A stretch of DNA of 64,000 nt. It comes from Pseudomonadota bacterium (lineage in GTDB: Bacteria; Pseudomonadota; Alphaproteobacteria; Acetobacterales; Acetobacteraceae). Shown in pieces: positions 50,541-61,346 of the stretch. Numbering within the stretch: position 1 is the first letter of the stretch; each line of letters opens with the position of its first letter. The notes under the pieces were generated by a model, which saw only the letters and a list, made by a program, of their open reading frames with translations, had not been told where the DNA came from and searched no databases. The DNA is taken from the NCBI GenBank assembly GCA_021798575.1, contig JAJZGI010000002.1, forward strand, positions 27,716 to 91,715, read 5' to 3'. The translations under genes and the position numbers were made by a program.

Positions 50541-51289
50541 CTGTGCATTTCATCGGCGCCGGGCCGGGTGCGGCGGACCTCATCACCCTGCGCGGGCGGG
50601 ATATTCTGCGACGCTGCATGGTCTGCCTGTTCGCCGGTTCCACCGTGCCGCGGGAGCTGCTCAGCCATTGCCCGCCTCGGGCCCGGCTCGTGGACACCGC
50701 CGGGCTCGACCTCAACCAGATCGAGGCGGAATATGTGCAGGCCGAGGCCGCCTCACAGGATGTGGCGCGGCTGCATTCGGGTGATCTCTCCCTCTATAGC
50801 GCCATGGCCGAGCAGCTCCGCCGCCTGCAGGCGCTGGGGATCGCCTATACGCTGACCCCTGGTGTGCCCGCCTTCGCCGCCGCCGCCGCCGCGCTGCGGT
50901 CCGAGCTCACCGTGCCGGGCGTGGCGCAGAGCGTGGTGCTGACCAGGCTCACGGGCCGTGCCTCCGCGATGCCACCGGCGGAATCACTCGCCGCCTTCGC
51001 CGCCACCGGCGCCACGCTCGCCATCCATCTGGCGGTCCACCGGCTGACGGAGATCGTCGCGGCACTGTTGCCGACGCACGGCGCGGATTGCGCGGCGGCG
51101 GTGGCGCTGCGGGTGAGCTGGCCCGATGAACAAATTATTCGTGGCACGCTGGGCGATATCTGCGGGAAGATCGACGGGCTGGGGATAGAGCGCACCGCGC
51201 TCATCCTCGTCGGCCGGGCGCTCGCACCCGGGGATTTCAAAAACAGCGCGCTCTACGACCCGGATTATACCCGCAGGTTCCGCGCATGA
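50537..51289 (+). CDS. cobM: Precorrin-4 C11-methyltransferase CobM
   Basis: SAM-dependent methylase of 250 residues: [60 protein letters not shown] and [15 protein letters not shown]. It forms precorrin-5 from precorrin-4. It overlaps cobE by 4 nt and, tail to tail, cbiD by 25 nt. Confidence 0.95.
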   Translation: MTVHFIGAGPGAADLITLRGRDILRRCMVCLFAGSTVPRELLSHCPPRARLVDTAGLDLNQIEAEYVQAEAASQDVARLHSGDLSLYSAMAEQLRRLQALGIAYTLTPGVPAFAAAAAALRSELTVPGVAQSVVLTRLTGRASAMPPAESLAAFAATGATLAIHLAVHRLTEIVAALLPTHGADCAAAVALRVSWPDEQIIRGTLGDICGKIDGLGIERTALILVGRALAPGDFKNSALYDPDYTRRFRA

Positions 51290-52380
51290 ACCGGCTGGAA
51301 TGGCGCATGGCCGACGCAGGCACCCTCGCGGTCGAACAGCACGACCTCGAGCGCCACCGCCGCCGGGGCCAGCACGCCAGCCGCCACCTGCCAGGCAAGC
51401 GCGGCGACCGCATCGCCCAGCGCGTTGTCCTCTCCACCGGCCAGCGCATAGGCCTGGGCGGCGGTATTGGCGGCCAGAATCCGCGCCACGATTTCAGCCC
51501 CGCAACCGGCCTGCCCGGCAAGGCTGGCCAAAGCGGGCAGATCCACCTCGCCACGTTTGGAATGCAGATCCAGCCGGCCCTGCGCCAGCTTGGTCATTTT
51601 CGCGACGCCGCCCGCCAATGTGATGCGCGCCACCGGGTGGGTTTTGATGTATTTCAGCATCCCGCCGACGAAATCACCCATCTCGATGAGCGCCATATCC
51701 GGCAGACTGTGCAGGGCGCGGATCGCGCGCTCGGAATTATTGCCGGTGCTGCCCGCGATATGCGCCAGCCCGGCGGCGCGGGCGACATCGATGCCGCGAT
51801 GGATGGAGTGAATCCACGCCGAACAGGAGTAGGGGATCACGATTCCGGTGGTGCCGAGCACCGAGAGGCCACCCAGAATGCCCAGCCGCGCGTTCAAGGT
51901 CCGCTGCGCCAGAATCTCGCCGCCGGGGATCGAGATCTCTACCATCACATCGCGCCGCGAGCCACCCAGGCTGACTGCCACCTCGTCGATCGCCGCGATG
52001 ATCATACGGCGCGGCACGGGGTTGATGGCGGGCTCACCCGGCGGCAACGCCAGGCCAGGACGGGTGAGCGTGCCAACCCCAGGCCCGGCGCGGAATACGA
52101 CGCCGCTGCCGGGCAGGCCCGGCGTGAGCGTGGCCCGCAGCAGCGCGCCGTGCGTGACATCCGGGTCGTCGCCAGCGTCCTTCACCACCCCGGCGGTGGC
52201 GTTGGCACCGTGCAGGCCCCACTCCGCCAGCGCGAAGCCAACCCGCGCGCCACCGGGCAGGGTGATCTCGACAGGGTCGGGAAACTGGCCCGTCAGCAGC
52301 GCCGTATAGGCCGCCTTGGCCGCCGCCGTCGCGCAGGCGCCGGTGGTCCAGCCGCGGCGCAGCGAGGTCTCGGGCTCCAT
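51265..52380 (-). CDS. cbiD: CbiD-type (cobalt-)precorrin-5 C1-methyltransferase, opposite strand
   Basis: A 371-residue enzyme beginning [19 protein letters not shown], with [34 protein letters not shown] and [20 protein letters not shown], all CbiD signatures. CbiD performs C-1 methylation in the anaerobic pathway. Here it stands beside CobG and CobN and no CobF is in the cluster, so it presumably acts on metal-free precorrin-5. The start at 52380 is 53 bp from divergent cobB. A further 18 codons upstream (52434) are open but would reach the cobB start. Confidence 0.93.
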   Translation of the reverse strand: MEPETSLRRGWTTGACATAAAKAAYTALLTGQFPDPVEITLPGGARVGFALAEWGLHGANATAGVVKDAGDDPDVTHGALLRATLTPGLPGSGVVFRAGPGVGTLTRPGLALPPGEPAINPVPRRMIIAAIDEVAVSLGGSRRDVMVEISIPGGEILAQRTLNARLGILGGLSVLGTTGIVIPYSCSAWIHSIHRGIDVARAAGLAHIAGSTGNNSERAIRALHSLPDMALIEMGDFVGGMLKYIKTHPVARITLAGGVAKMTKLAQGRLDLHSKRGEVDLPALASLAGQAGCGAEIVARILAANTAAQAYALAGGEDNALGDAVAALAWQVAAGVLAPAAVALEVVLFDREGACVGHAPFQPVHARNLRV

Positions 52381-52433
52381 GGCCGCAACTCTACGCAGTG
52401 CGGGCGGGCCTGTCATCATCAGGCTGCGCCCCA

Positions 52434-53765
52434 ATGAACGCGCGGGCGCTGGTCATCGGCGCGCCACGCTCGGGCAGCGGCAAAACCACCCTCACCCTGG
52501 CGCTACTGGCCGCCGCACGCCGCCGGGGGTTGCCCGTTCGCGGCGCCAAATCCGGCCCGGATTATATCGACCCCGCATTCCACGCCGCCGCCACCGGCCG
52601 GCCCAGCTGCAACCTGGATAGCTGGGCGATGCGCCCAGACCAGCTGGCACAGGTGGCGCGGAATGCGGCACAGGGCGCGGAACTGCTCATCATCGAATCC
52701 GCCATGGGGCTGTTCGATGGCGTGGGTGCGCCCAAAGGGCGCAGCGGCGCGGGCGCGGACATCGCCGCCGTGCTCGGCCTGCCCGTGCTGCTCATCCTGG
52801 ATGTCTCGGGTCAGTCCCAGAGCGCCGCGGCGGTGGCGCGCGGCTTCATCGGCCATGCGCCGGGGGTGCGGATCGCGGGCGTGGTGCTCAACCAGGTGGC
52901 GAGCGAGCGCCACCAGCGGCAGGCGGCGGCGGCGATGGCGGCGGCGGGGATCGAAGTTTTGGGCGCCATTCCGCGCAGCCCGGATATCCGCCTGCCGGAG
53001 CGGCATCTCGGCCTCATACAAGCTATCGAGCACCCGGACCTGCCCGCGCATCTGGCCCACCTCGCGGATCTCGCGGAGCAATATCTCGACCTGGATGGTA
53101 TTTTTGGCCTGGCCTCGGCGCTGCCCAGCGGCACCGCGTCGCACGCACCCTTGCTGCCGCCGCCCGGCCAGCGCATCGCCATCGCGCGGGACGCCGCCTT
53201 CAGTTTTTTATATGCGCATGTGCTGGAGGGCTGGCGGCGCGCGGGCGCGGAACTGGTGTTTTTCTCACCGCTGGCGAATGAATCCCCGCCCGCAAGCTGC
53301 GGCGCCTGCTGGCTGCCCGGCGGCTACCCGGAGCTGCACGCGCCCGCCCTGGCGGCTGCGGCGAATTTCAGCGCCGGGCTGGCGGATTTCGCGCAGACCG
53401 GGCCGGTGCACGGTGAGTGCGGCGGCTACATGGTGTTGGGGCAGCGATTGCAGAGCGCCGATGGCGCGTGGCACAATATGACCGGCCTGCTCAGCCATTC
53501 CAGCAGCTTCGCACAGCGTCGGCTCAACCTCGGCTATCGCCAGGCCCGCCTGCTGGCGGACTGCGCGCTCGGCCTGGCGGGTGGCCACCTGCGCGGCCAT
53601 GAATTCCATTACGCCAGCCTGAGCCACCCGGGCCACGACGCACCCCTGGCCGAATTGCACGACACCACCGGCCAGCTTCTGGGGCTAGCCGGTGGCCGCC
53701 GCGGATGGGTGAGTGGCGCGTTTTTTCACGCTATCGCAAGCAACCAGGAGCCCCATGGACACTGA
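52434..53765 (+). CDS. cobB: Hydrogenobyrinic acid a,c-diamide synthase CobB
   Basis: ATP- and glutamine-dependent amidase of 443 residues. The N-terminal dethiobiotin-synthetase-like domain has GAPRSGSGKTTLTLALLAAA (P-loop from residue 9) and KSGPDYIDPAFHAAATGRPS. The C-terminal class I glutaminase has nucleophile C329 in VHGECGGYMVLGQRL. It makes the substrate of CobN. It overlaps bluB by 11 nt and starts 53 bp from divergent cbiD, so a second promoter may lie there. Confidence 0.95.
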   Translation: MNARALVIGAPRSGSGKTTLTLALLAAARRRGLPVRGAKSGPDYIDPAFHAAATGRPSCNLDSWAMRPDQLAQVARNAAQGAELLIIESAMGLFDGVGAPKGRSGAGADIAAVLGLPVLLILDVSGQSQSAAAVARGFIGHAPGVRIAGVVLNQVASERHQRQAAAAMAAAGIEVLGAIPRSPDIRLPERHLGLIQAIEHPDLPAHLAHLADLAEQYLDLDGIFGLASALPSGTASHAPLLPPPGQRIAIARDAAFSFLYAHVLEGWRRAGAELVFFSPLANESPPASCGACWLPGGYPELHAPALAAAANFSAGLADFAQTGPVHGECGGYMVLGQRLQSADGAWHNMTGLLSHSSSFAQRRLNLGYRQARLLADCALGLAGGHLRGHEFHYASLSHPGHDAPLAELHDTTGQLLGLAGGRRGWVSGAFFHAIASNQEPHGH

Positions 53766-54393
53766 TTTCACCTCGCCCCCGTTCAACGCCGCCCTGGCTG
53801 AGCTGCTGCGCTGGCGCCGCGATGTCCGGCGCTTTGCGACGACGCCATTGGACGAGGCTGAAATAATTGATTTACTGGCGATCGCAAGCCGCGCGCCCTC
53901 GGTCGGGCTCAGCCAGCCCTGGCGCTTCATCCGCATCCGCAGCGCCGCCGCGCGCCAGGCCGTGCGGGAGAATTTCATGCGGTGCAACGCCCACGCCCTG
54001 GAGGGCTACGCCGGGGCGGATGCCACGCGCTACGCCGGTCTGAAGCTCTCCGGCCTTAACGAGGCACCCGTGCAATTCGCCGTATTCTGCGATGCCGGCA
54101 CGCAAACCGGGCGCGGGCTTGGCCGCGAGACGATGCCGGAGATGGCGGAATATTCGGTCGTCACCGCCGTGCACACGCTGTGGCTCGCAGCCCGGGCGCG
54201 GGGCATCGGCATGGGCTGGGTGTCGATCCTCGATCCGGCGGCGCTCAGCCACAGCCTGCAAACACCGGCGGGCTGGCGGCTGGTGGCCTATTTGTGCCTC
54301 GGCCACCCGGTGGAGGAGCATCTCGACCCCGAACTGGAGCGCGCGGGCTGGGAAAAACGCCAGCCGCCGAAGAATTTTTTGACAGAACGATAA
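53755..54393 (+). CDS. bluB: 5,6-dimethylbenzimidazole synthase BluB
   Basis: Flavin destructase of 212 residues with a nitroreductase fold that converts FMN and O2 into DMB, the lower ligand of B12. Conserved stretches are LLRWRRDVRRFATTPLDEAE, IASRAPSVGLSQPWRFIRIR and the C-terminal YLCLGHPVEEHLDPELERAG. ATG 53755 has AGGAG at 4 nt and overlaps the cobB stop. It is the last gene on this strand and ends 3 bp from convergent rbfA. Confidence 0.94.
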   Translation: MDTDFTSPPFNAALAELLRWRRDVRRFATTPLDEAEIIDLLAIASRAPSVGLSQPWRFIRIRSAAARQAVRENFMRCNAHALEGYAGADATRYAGLKLSGLNEAPVQFAVFCDAGTQTGRGLGRETMPEMAEYSVVTAVHTLWLAARARGIGMGWVSILDPAALSHSLQTPAGWRLVAYLCLGHPVEEHLDPELERAGWEKRQPPKNFLTER

Positions 54394-54396
54394 CGA

Positions 54397-54810
54397 TTAA
54401 GTCTCTGGCTTCGGCGCCGGGGTCAGGTCGCGCGCCACCTCTGGCCTGTGTAGCAGCCGGTTTATCCGTGTCGCCTCCTCCAGCGCCGCGTCGGCCAGAA
54501 ATTTCAGCTCCGGCGTCACGCGCAGGCCCAGCCTGGGCGCCACCTGGGCGCGCAAAAACGGTGCCACCTTGCGCAGCGCGGGCAGCAGCGGCGTGATATC
54601 CTGCTCGCCCAGCCGGGTGATGAACACCGCCGCGTGCTTCAGGTCCGGGGACATCCGAACTTCAGAAATCGTGAGGTGCGCTCTGGCCAAAACCGGATCG
54701 TGGAACTCGGTGCGCAGAAAAATCTCCGCCAAAGCATGACGGATCTCCTCGCCCACCCGCAGTTGCCGCTGGCTGGGGCCCGCTTCAGCCCGCGACGATT
54801 TCGGTTTCAT
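54397..54810 (-). CDS. rbfA: Ribosome-binding factor A
   Basis: A 137-residue KH-like protein for 30S maturation: [60 protein letters not shown]. The ATG at 54810 lies 26 nt inside the 3' end of infB, so translation is probably coupled to IF-2 synthesis. It is the last gene of rimP-nusA-ylxR-infB-rbfA in this window. Confidence 0.94.
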   Translation of the reverse strand: MKPKSSRAEAGPSQRQLRVGEEIRHALAEIFLRTEFHDPVLARAHLTISEVRMSPDLKHAAVFITRLGEQDITPLLPALRKVAPFLRAQVAPRLGLRVTPELKFLADAALEEATRINRLLHRPEVARDLTPAPKPET

Positions 54811-57406
54811 AACATTCCACCATGTCGCCCTCGCGCAGGTCCTGGAAGCCGGCGAACGACAGGCCGCACTCATAACCGCGCGCCACCTCCCGCACGTCAT
54901 CCTTGAAGCGCTTGAGCTGGCTCAGCTCGCCCTGGTGGATGACGACATTGTCGCGCAGCAGGCGGACACCGGCACCGCGTTTGACCAGCCCCTCGGTGAT
55001 GTAGCAACCCGCGACCTTGCCGGTTTTGGTGATGTTGAACACCTGGCGGATTTCCGCGTAGCCAAGGAACTTCTCGCGGTGCACGGGGGCGAGCCTGCCC
55101 TTGACGAGCTTCTCGATATCGTCCGCCACCTCATAGATGATCGAGTAGTAGCGGATATCCACGCCGTCGCGGTGCGCCAGCTCGCGCGCTTGCGCGTTGG
55201 CGCGCACGTTGAAGCCGACCACGATCGCATCAGACGCCCGGGCCAACTGCACGTCGCTCTCGGTGACCTGGCCGACGCCGGAATACAGCACGCGGACGCG
55301 CACCTCCTCGTTGCCGACCTTGGTGACCACGACGTTGATGGCCTCCGCCGAGCCCTGCACGTCGGCTTTGACGACCAGCGCGACCTCCTTTTGGGCGCCG
55401 GCCTGGATGCGCGCCAGCATCTCCTCCATCGTGCCGCGCCCGGCGGTCTGCGCCGCAGCTGAGCGCTCGCGCAATTTCTGGGCGCGATATTCCACGATCT
55501 CGCGCGCCCGCACGTCGCTCTCGACCACCACGAACGGCTCGCCCGCCACCGGTGCCGCCGAGAGGCCGAGAATCTCGACCGGCGTGGACGGGCCAGCCTC
55601 GCGCACGGCCTTGCCCTTGTCATCCTGCATGGCGCGCACGCGGCCCCATTGCGCGCCCGCGACGACGACATCGCCCGCGTGCAGCGTACCCTTTTGCACG
55701 AGCACGGTGGCGACCGGGCCACGGCCTTTGTCCAGCCGGCTCTCGATCACCGCACCCTCCGCCGAGCGGTTCGGGTTGGCGCGCAGCTCCAGCAGCTCGG
55801 CCTGCAACAGGATCGCCTCCTCGAGCTTGTCCAGCCCGGTTTTTTTCAGCGCCGAGACCTCCACATCCTGCGTCTCGCCACTCAGCTCCTCCACCACCAC
55901 CTCGTGCTGGAGCAGCTCCTGGCGCACCCGGTTGGCGTTCGCCCCGGGCCGGTCGATCTTGTTTACCGCCACGATCAGCGGCACCTGCGCCGCCCTGGCG
56001 TGCTTGATCGCCTCGATCGTCTGCGGCATCACGCCGTCATCGGCCGCTACCACGAGCACCACGATATCAGTCACACCGGCGCCGCGCGCGCGCATGGCGG
56101 TGAAGGCCTCGTGGCCCGGCGTGTCCAGAAATGTGATCTGTGCGCCGGAAGGCAGCTTCACCTGATACGCGCCGATATGCTGGGTGATGCCGCCCGCCTC
56201 ACCCGCCGCGACATCGGTATGGCGCAGCGCGTCCAGCAGGCTGGTTTTACCATGGTCCACATGGCCCATGATGGTGACCACCGGTGGGCGGGGGAGCAGC
56301 GCCGTGTCGGCGTCGCTCTCGCCCGTCAGGCCGAGCTCCACGTCCGCATCCGAGACGCGGCGCGCCTTATGGCCAAATTCATTCACCACCAGCTCGGCGG
56401 TGTCGGCGTCGATCACCTGGGTGATGGCCGCCATGACGCCCATCTTCATCAGCGCGCGCACGACCTCGTTGCCGCGCGCCGCCATGCGGTTGGCCAGCTC
56501 CTGCACGGTGATGGTCTCGGGCAGGATGACCTCCCGCACCACCTTCACGCCATCGGCGCGCAGCAATTCGAGCTCGGCCTGGCGGCGCTCCCGCTCGCGC
56601 TGGCGGCGCACGGAGGCCAGGCTGCGCACCTTTTCGTCCTCGCCCTCCAGCGCGGCTTGCACGTCGATCTTGCCGGTACGGCGGCGGTCGTCGCCCAGTT
56701 TTTTGGGCGCCACCACGGGCGCGCCACGCTTGGGCGCAGCACCCACGCTCGGGCGGCGCACGCCGCGCGGTGTTTCATCATCGTCATCGGCGCGCGCACC
56801 GGGCCGCCCACCAGGTTTGAGCTGCAAGGTCTCCCGCGCGGGGGCCGGCGCACGCGGCGCCACGGGCTCGGGCTTTGCGCGCTCCGGCTCGGAGATTTTT
56901 GCCTCCACCGGGCCGGCCTGCTCCGGCGCGGCGGGCGTTGGCTCTGCCTCGCGCAGGGCTTCATCCTCCCGCCGACGCGCCTCCTCCGCCGCGGAGAGAA
57001 CCGAGAAAATCTTCTCCCGCTCGCGCCGTTCCGCCTCGCGCTGGGCGGCGAGCCGTTGATTCTCGCCCAGCACGCGCTGGCGGGTCGCCACCTCGGCGGC
57101 GGTAAGCGCGCGTGGCGCCACACCCGGGCGTGGCCGCACCGCACCGGGCGCTGGCGATGGCGCAGCCGTGGGCTGCACCGGGCGCTCAGCCGAGGGTTTG
57201 AGCGTGAGAGTCGGCAACGGCTCCGCCGGGGCCACCGTGCCCAGGCCGCGCTTTTTGCGCACCTCGACCTGCACCACCTTGGACCGGCCATGCGAGAAGC
57301 TCTGCCGCACCGATCCGGCATCGACGGTATGCCCCGCATCCGCGCGCGCCGCCGGGCGCAGCGAGAGCCTGCCTTTGGTTTCAGTCTGGTCGTTGCCGTC
57401 AGTCAT
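54785..57406 (-). CDS. infB: Translation initiation factor IF-2
   Basis: GTPase of 873 residues that places initiator tRNA on the 30S subunit. A long charged, Ala/Pro/Arg-rich N-terminus (to about 300) is followed by the IF2_N motif, the G1 loop [16 protein letters not shown] (about 380), DTPGHEAF (G3), NKIDRPGAN (G4), and domains II-IV. The start [19 protein letters not shown] is typical of alphaproteobacteria. Confidence 0.97.
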   Translation of the reverse strand: MTDGNDQTETKGRLSLRPAARADAGHTVDAGSVRQSFSHGRSKVVQVEVRKKRGLGTVAPAEPLPTLTLKPSAERPVQPTAAPSPAPGAVRPRPGVAPRALTAAEVATRQRVLGENQRLAAQREAERREREKIFSVLSAAEEARRREDEALREAEPTPAAPEQAGPVEAKISEPERAKPEPVAPRAPAPARETLQLKPGGRPGARADDDDETPRGVRRPSVGAAPKRGAPVVAPKKLGDDRRRTGKIDVQAALEGEDEKVRSLASVRRQRERERRQAELELLRADGVKVVREVILPETITVQELANRMAARGNEVVRALMKMGVMAAITQVIDADTAELVVNEFGHKARRVSDADVELGLTGESDADTALLPRPPVVTIMGHVDHGKTSLLDALRHTDVAAGEAGGITQHIGAYQVKLPSGAQITFLDTPGHEAFTAMRARGAGVTDIVVLVVAADDGVMPQTIEAIKHARAAQVPLIVAVNKIDRPGANANRVRQELLQHEVVVEELSGETQDVEVSALKKTGLDKLEEAILLQAELLELRANPNRSAEGAVIESRLDKGRGPVATVLVQKGTLHAGDVVVAGAQWGRVRAMQDDKGKAVREAGPSTPVEILGLSAAPVAGEPFVVVESDVRAREIVEYRAQKLRERSAAAQTAGRGTMEEMLARIQAGAQKEVALVVKADVQGSAEAINVVVTKVGNEEVRVRVLYSGVGQVTESDVQLARASDAIVVGFNVRANAQARELAHRDGVDIRYYSIIYEVADDIEKLVKGRLAPVHREKFLGYAEIRQVFNITKTGKVAGCYITEGLVKRGAGVRLLRDNVVIHQGELSQLKRFKDDVREVARGYECGLSFAGFQDLREGDMVECYETEIVAG

Positions 57407-57465
57407 GCCTAATCCGGTCCAATCTTCAGGTCTTAGGCGGAGGTTCTACCCCGCCGGATGGGCTT

Positions 57466-58131
57466 CTACTGCCCGCTTAAATTTCCGCCCGCAACACCTG
57501 CGAGCCGCAAAACATCATTTAGCAGTTTCCCTGCCAATCCGCCGGGCGCGATCACCACATGCACCGCGTGCTCCCGGCCAAAAATCCGCCCCAACTCGGC
57601 GGCGCTCAACACCGTTGCCACCGGCACATCCCGCCCGCCGATGAACCGCGCACGCTCCTCAGCGCTGCCATCCAGCGCCTGGCACACCAGAGCGGCCTTG
57701 CCCGCCGCCAGCCATTCCCGCGCCTTCTCGAACCCGGCGACCGCCTGGCCGCTGCGCCGCGCCAGGCCGCACAGCTCCACCACACGCTGGCGCAAGGCAG
57801 AACCCACCCGCAGGGCGAGATCAGGCGGCACGGCGACATGGCGCTTCGCCGCACGGGCGAATACGCCCTGTTTCAGGCTCTTCTCTATCACATCGGCCGA
57901 GGCACTCAACCACAGCCCGCGCCCGGGCAGGGTTGCGGTCACGTCAAACACCAGCGCATCACCCGGCCCCACGACAAAGCGGAGCATATGCTCCCGCGCG
58001 AAGCGCTCGCGCCGCACCAGGCAGCGCCGCTGCGGACCCTCCTCGGGCTCCTCGTCCGGCCCTGGTTGCGGTTCAGGCTGCGTTGCCGTCCTCCTCGAAC
58101 CAGTGCGCGCGCGCCGCCATGATGATCTCAT
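57466..58131 (-). CDS. ylxR: YlxR (DUF448) RNA-binding protein fused to an L7Ae-like domain
   Basis: A protein of up to 221 residues. The DUF448 domain ([28 protein letters not shown]) is at about 33-100, and an L7Ae-type RNA-binding domain ([40 protein letters not shown]) follows. The two are usually separate in firmicutes but fused in alphaproteobacteria. The only ATG is at 58131, 59 nt inside nusA with GAGGAA at 8 nt. A perfect AGGAGG stands 6 nt before an ACG at 58083, which is a less likely start. Confidence 0.87.
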   Translation of the reverse strand: MRSSWRRARTGSRRTATQPEPQPGPDEEPEEGPQRRCLVRRERFAREHMLRFVVGPGDALVFDVTATLPGRGLWLSASADVIEKSLKQGVFARAAKRHVAVPPDLALRVGSALRQRVVELCGLARRSGQAVAGFEKAREWLAAGKAALVCQALDGSAEERARFIGGRDVPVATVLSAAELGRIFGREHAVHVVIAPGGLAGKLLNDVLRLAGVAGGNLSGQ

Positions 58132-59587
58132 TGGCGGCTTCCTCGGTCAGCGCCTCGGCGCCGACAATCTCGATCAACTCGTCGCCGGCCAGGTCCGCCA
58201 GGTCATCGAGGGAATTCACGCCCTTCTCGCCCAGCGCGATCAGATCCTTGGCGCTCAGCGCCTCGATCGCCGCGATCTCATCGGAGACGCCGAGCGCTAT
58301 TCTGCGCTCCTCCAGCTCGCCCGCCTGCCGGGCCAGCGACGTCTCGGCGCGGCGCTGCAACTCAGCCGCCACATTCTCATCAAACCCCTCAATCGAGGCA
58401 ATCTCGTCCAACGGTGTCATCGCCAAATCCTCTATCGTCTCAAATCCTTCGGCCACCAGCAGCCCGGCTATCACGTCATCCACATCCAGCGCGCCGACAA
58501 ACAGCCCGGTCTTGCGGCGGAATTCCTCCTGCCGGCGCTCGCTCTCCTCGGCCTCGGTCAGGATATCGATATCCCAGCGCGTGAGCTGCGAGGCCAGGCG
58601 CACATTCTGCCCCCGACGGCCGATGGCGAGCGAGAGCTGGGTATCGGGCACCACCACCTCGACACGCCCAGCGTCCTCATCCATCACCACCTTGGAGACC
58701 TCAGCCGGGGCCAGCGCGTTCACCACGAAGGTCGCGACATTGGACGACCAGGGGATGATATCGATCTTCTCGCCCTGCAGCTCCGCCACCACGGCCTGGA
58801 CGCGCGAGCCGCGCATACCGACACAGGCGCCTACCGGGTCGATCGACTGGTCGCGCGAGATCACCGCCATCTTGGCGCGCGAACCCGGGTCGCGCGAGAC
58901 CGCCTTGATCTCGATGATGCCATCATAGATCTCCGGCACCTCCTGCGCGAACAATTTGGCCAGAAAACCGGGATGCGTGCGGGAGAGAAAAATCTGCGGC
59001 CCGCGCGGCTCCTCGCGGACATCATAGATGAACGCGCGCACCCGATCCCCATTGCGCAGGTTCTCGCGCGGGATCGTCTCATCGCGGCGTAGCAAGGCCT
59101 CGGCACGGCCAAGGTCCACCATGAGGTTGCCATATTCGGTGCGCTTGACGACGCCGTTGATGATCTCGCCGACGCGGTCCTTGAACTCATTGAACTGCTT
59201 GCTGCGCTCATATTCGCGCACCCGCTGCACGATCACCTGCTTGGCGGTCTGCGCCGCGATCCGCCCGAAGTCGATCGGCGGCAGCGGGTCGACGAGGAAC
59301 TGGCCGATCTCCTTCTCGGGCGCGAATTTTTTTGAAATATGCACGGGGATCTGCGTTTCCTCGTTCTCGACCACCTCGACGATCTCGGTCCAACGCGAGA
59401 GCCGCACATCGCCGGTCTTGCGGTCGATCGTCGCGCGGATGTCCTTCTCATGGCCATATTTGGCGCGCCCGGCCTTCTGGATCGCCTGCTCCATGGCCTC
59501 CAGCACGTCATCGCGCTCGATCTGTTTCTCGCGCGCCACGGCGTCGGCCACCAGCAGCAGTTCGGGACGGTTTACAGCGGTATCCAT
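58073..59587 (-). CDS. nusA: Transcription elongation/termination factor NusA
   Basis: A 504-residue RNA polymerase-binding factor: N-terminal domain ([20 protein letters not shown]), S1 domain (about 135-200), two KH domains ([40 protein letters not shown]), and two C-terminal helix-hairpin-helix acidic repeats ([20 protein letters not shown] and [20 protein letters not shown]). It is the second gene of the operon, 20 nt behind rimP. Confidence 0.97.
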   Translation of the reverse strand: MDTAVNRPELLLVADAVAREKQIERDDVLEAMEQAIQKAGRAKYGHEKDIRATIDRKTGDVRLSRWTEIVEVVENEETQIPVHISKKFAPEKEIGQFLVDPLPPIDFGRIAAQTAKQVIVQRVREYERSKQFNEFKDRVGEIINGVVKRTEYGNLMVDLGRAEALLRRDETIPRENLRNGDRVRAFIYDVREEPRGPQIFLSRTHPGFLAKLFAQEVPEIYDGIIEIKAVSRDPGSRAKMAVISRDQSIDPVGACVGMRGSRVQAVVAELQGEKIDIIPWSSNVATFVVNALAPAEVSKVVMDEDAGRVEVVVPDTQLSLAIGRRGQNVRLASQLTRWDIDILTEAEESERRQEEFRRKTGLFVGALDVDDVIAGLLVAEGFETIEDLAMTPLDEIASIEGFDENVAAELQRRAETSLARQAGELEERRIALGVSDEIAAIEALSAKDLIALGEKGVNSLDDLADLAGDELIEIVGAEALTEEAANEIIMAARAHWFEEDGNAA

Positions 59588-59607
59588 AACGGTCTCCAGA
59601 TCAGTTA

Positions 59608-60123
59608 TCAGTTTTCGGTTTTCAGGGAAAAGGCGATCAGCGCATCGCTCATGACCAGTTTCGCCTTTTTCATGTCGGCGCGCTGCAGCGCGATCTCCTC
59701 CTGCTCCAGGCGCAGCCGCACGACCTGCGCATCCGCCCCCAGCAGTACGCCGGTGAAACGCTTGCGCCCGCCGGGCCCGGGGAAATTAAGCTCCAGTTTC
59801 GCCTCGAACCCGGCATAATGGTTGAAATCCTTGGTGCGGGTCAGCGGCCGGTCGATCCCCGCCGAGCTCACCTCCAATGTCCAGGCGGAAGGGATCGGGT
59901 CCTCGACATCCAGCACGGCGGAGAGCAGGTGGCTCACCTGCGTGCAATCCTCCAGCGTGAAGCCCACGCCATCGGCACGGTCGGCCATGATCTGCACGGT
60001 CGGCGCCTGCGTGCCGATGACCTGCACGCGCACCAGCTCATAGCCCTGGGCTTCCAGCGGCGCGATGATCAGGTCGGCGATGCGGCCCTCAAGGCCGGTG
60101 TGGGTCGGGCGGTCGTCGCGCAC
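59608..60123 (-). CDS. rimP: Ribosome maturation factor RimP
   Basis: A 171-residue factor for 30S assembly: [40 protein letters not shown] and [20 protein letters not shown]. The start is unclear. GTG 60123 begins about 10 residues before the conserved domain; TTG 60138 is possible but abuts the T tract of an upstream hairpin. Neither has a good ribosome site. Longer readings would run into rnhB and are rejected. It is the first gene of rimP-nusA-ylxR-infB-rbfA. Confidence 0.9.
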   Translation of the reverse strand: MRDDRPTHTGLEGRIADLIIAPLEAQGYELVRVQVIGTQAPTVQIMADRADGVGFTLEDCTQVSHLLSAVLDVEDPIPSAWTLEVSSAGIDRPLTRTKDFNHYAGFEAKLELNFPGPGGRKRFTGVLLGADAQVVRLRLEQEEIALQRADMKKAKLVMSDALIAFSLKTEN

Positions 60124-60138
60124 TCGGGCAAAATCCAA

Positions 60139-60166
60139 TAAAAAGGGCGGCCGGTTAGGGCCACCC
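60139..60166 (-). terminator. Intrinsic-terminator-like hairpin in the rimP leader (candidate attenuator)
   Basis: On the minus strand GGGTGGCC pairs with GGCCGCCC (one G-T) around CTAACC, followed directly by TTTTTATT. It lies after the promoter at 60194-60222 and ends about 15 nt before the rimP GTG. It therefore cannot serve only rnhB and probably sets how much transcript enters the operon. Confidence 0.7.
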
Positions 60167-60193
60167 TGGGAAAGTCGGGTTTCGTTTTTTGCC

Positions 60194-60222
60194 CTTATAC
60201 GCCAATTCCCCGCATTGGGCAA
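60194..60222 (-). promoter_or_regulatory. Promoter of the rimP-nusA-infB operon
   Basis: TTGCCC (60222-60217) and TATAAG (60199-60194) are separated by exactly 17 nt, starting 11 nt after the rnhB stop. Transcription would start near 60187, giving a leader of about 65 nt that contains the terminator-like hairpin. Confidence 0.65.
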
Positions 60223-60232
60223 CCATCTCATT

Positions 60233-60829
60233 TCAACCCCGCAGCAGCGGGCCGAACCCCACCCGGTGGTGCGGGCTCGGGCCATGCGCGATGATCGCCG
60301 CGCGATGGACCGACGCGGCGTAGCCCGCATTGCGCGCCCAGCCATAGTGCGGGTAGCGCGCATCCAGCCGCGCCATCAACGCGTCGCGCGTCACTTTCGC
60401 GAAGATCGAGGCCGCGGCAATGGAAAGGCTCAGCCCATCGCCGCCCACCAGCATCGTGCATGGCATTGCGCAGCCCGGCGCGCGGTTGCCATCCACCAGC
60501 ACATGGCCAGGCGGGTTGGGCAGGCGGGCGATCGCCCGGCGCATCGCCAGCATGGCAGCGCGCAGGATATTCAGGGCCGCGATCTCCCGCACCGAGGCCG
60601 CACCCAGCGCCATCTCCGCCCCCGCCGCGCGCAATTCGGCCAGCGCGCGCATCCGCTGCGCGGCGCTCAGTTTCTTGGAGTCGTCCAGCAGCCCGGCCAG
60701 CGCATCCGGCATTCCCGGCGGGAGAATCACCGCCGCCGCCAGCACCGGCCCGGCCAGCGGCCCGCGCCCCACCTCATCCACCCCGGCGACCACCCCGCCG
60801 ATCCGCCGCTCATGGGCCAGATCAGGCAT
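60233..60829 (-). CDS. rnhB: Ribonuclease HII
   Basis: A 198-residue enzyme that removes ribonucleotides from DNA and RNA-DNA hybrids. The DEDD residues are in [20 protein letters not shown] (Asp, Glu), [11 protein letters not shown] (Asp) and [20 protein letters not shown]. Its ATG overlaps the end of tadA by 8 nt. It is followed by the rimP promoter. Confidence 0.95.
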   Translation of the reverse strand: MPDLAHERRIGGVVAGVDEVGRGPLAGPVLAAAVILPPGMPDALAGLLDDSKKLSAAQRMRALAELRAAGAEMALGAASVREIAALNILRAAMLAMRRAIARLPNPPGHVLVDGNRAPGCAMPCTMLVGGDGLSLSIAAASIFAKVTRDALMARLDARYPHYGWARNAGYAASVHRAAIIAHGPSPHHRVGFGPLLRG

Positions 60830-61268
60830 CGCGCAGCCGCCCGAAGAAATCCGCCAGCAGCGCCGCGCACTCGGCCTCGCGCACCCCGCCCACCACCTCG
60901 GGCCTATGGTGCGTGGTGGCGTGGCTGAACACCCGTGGCCCGTGCTCCACCGCGCCGGATTTCGGGTCGTAGGCGCCGAACACGAGGGTTTTCAGGCGGT
61001 ACGCGGCGATCGCGCCGGCGCACATCGCGCAGGGCTCCAGGCTCACGGTGAGCGTGCAACCGGCCAGATATTTTCCGCCCAACCGCGCCGCCGCGGCGCG
61101 CAAGGCCAGCATCTCGGCATGGGCAGAAGCATCCCGCGTCGCCTCCACCGCGTTGCCCGCGCGCGCCAGCACCAGCCCTTGCGCATCGGAAACCACCGCG
61201 CCCACCGGCACCTCACCCCGCGCGGCGGCGGCCTGGGCTTCTTGCAATGCGATCTCCATGCAGGACAT
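60822..61268 (-). CDS. tadA: tRNA-specific adenosine deaminase TadA
   Basis: A zinc deaminase of 148 residues that makes inosine-34 in tRNA-Arg(ACG). The active site is [10 protein letters not shown] (His ligand, catalytic Glu) with [12 protein letters not shown] (two Cys ligands). Start ATG 61268 is chosen from the family length; ATG 61259 is close. A longer upstream reading would enter the divergent spacer. It is co-transcribed with rnhB. Confidence 0.94.
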   Translation of the reverse strand: MSCMEIALQEAQAAAARGEVPVGAVVSDAQGLVLARAGNAVEATRDASAHAEMLALRAAAARLGGKYLAGCTLTVSLEPCAMCAGAIAAYRLKTLVFGAYDPKSGAVEHGPRVFSHATTHHRPEVVGGVREAECAALLADFFGRLRDA

Positions 61269-61346
61269 GGCGCGTTTCTGCCGCGCCGCTTGATCGCGGT
61301 CCAGTGGGCATATCGACTTTCCCCGCACCCACGATTAGGTGCAAGC

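Noticed and set aside
55649..57412. A 587-codon plus-strand open frame over infB
   Set aside because: Antisense shadow of infB, with no family features.
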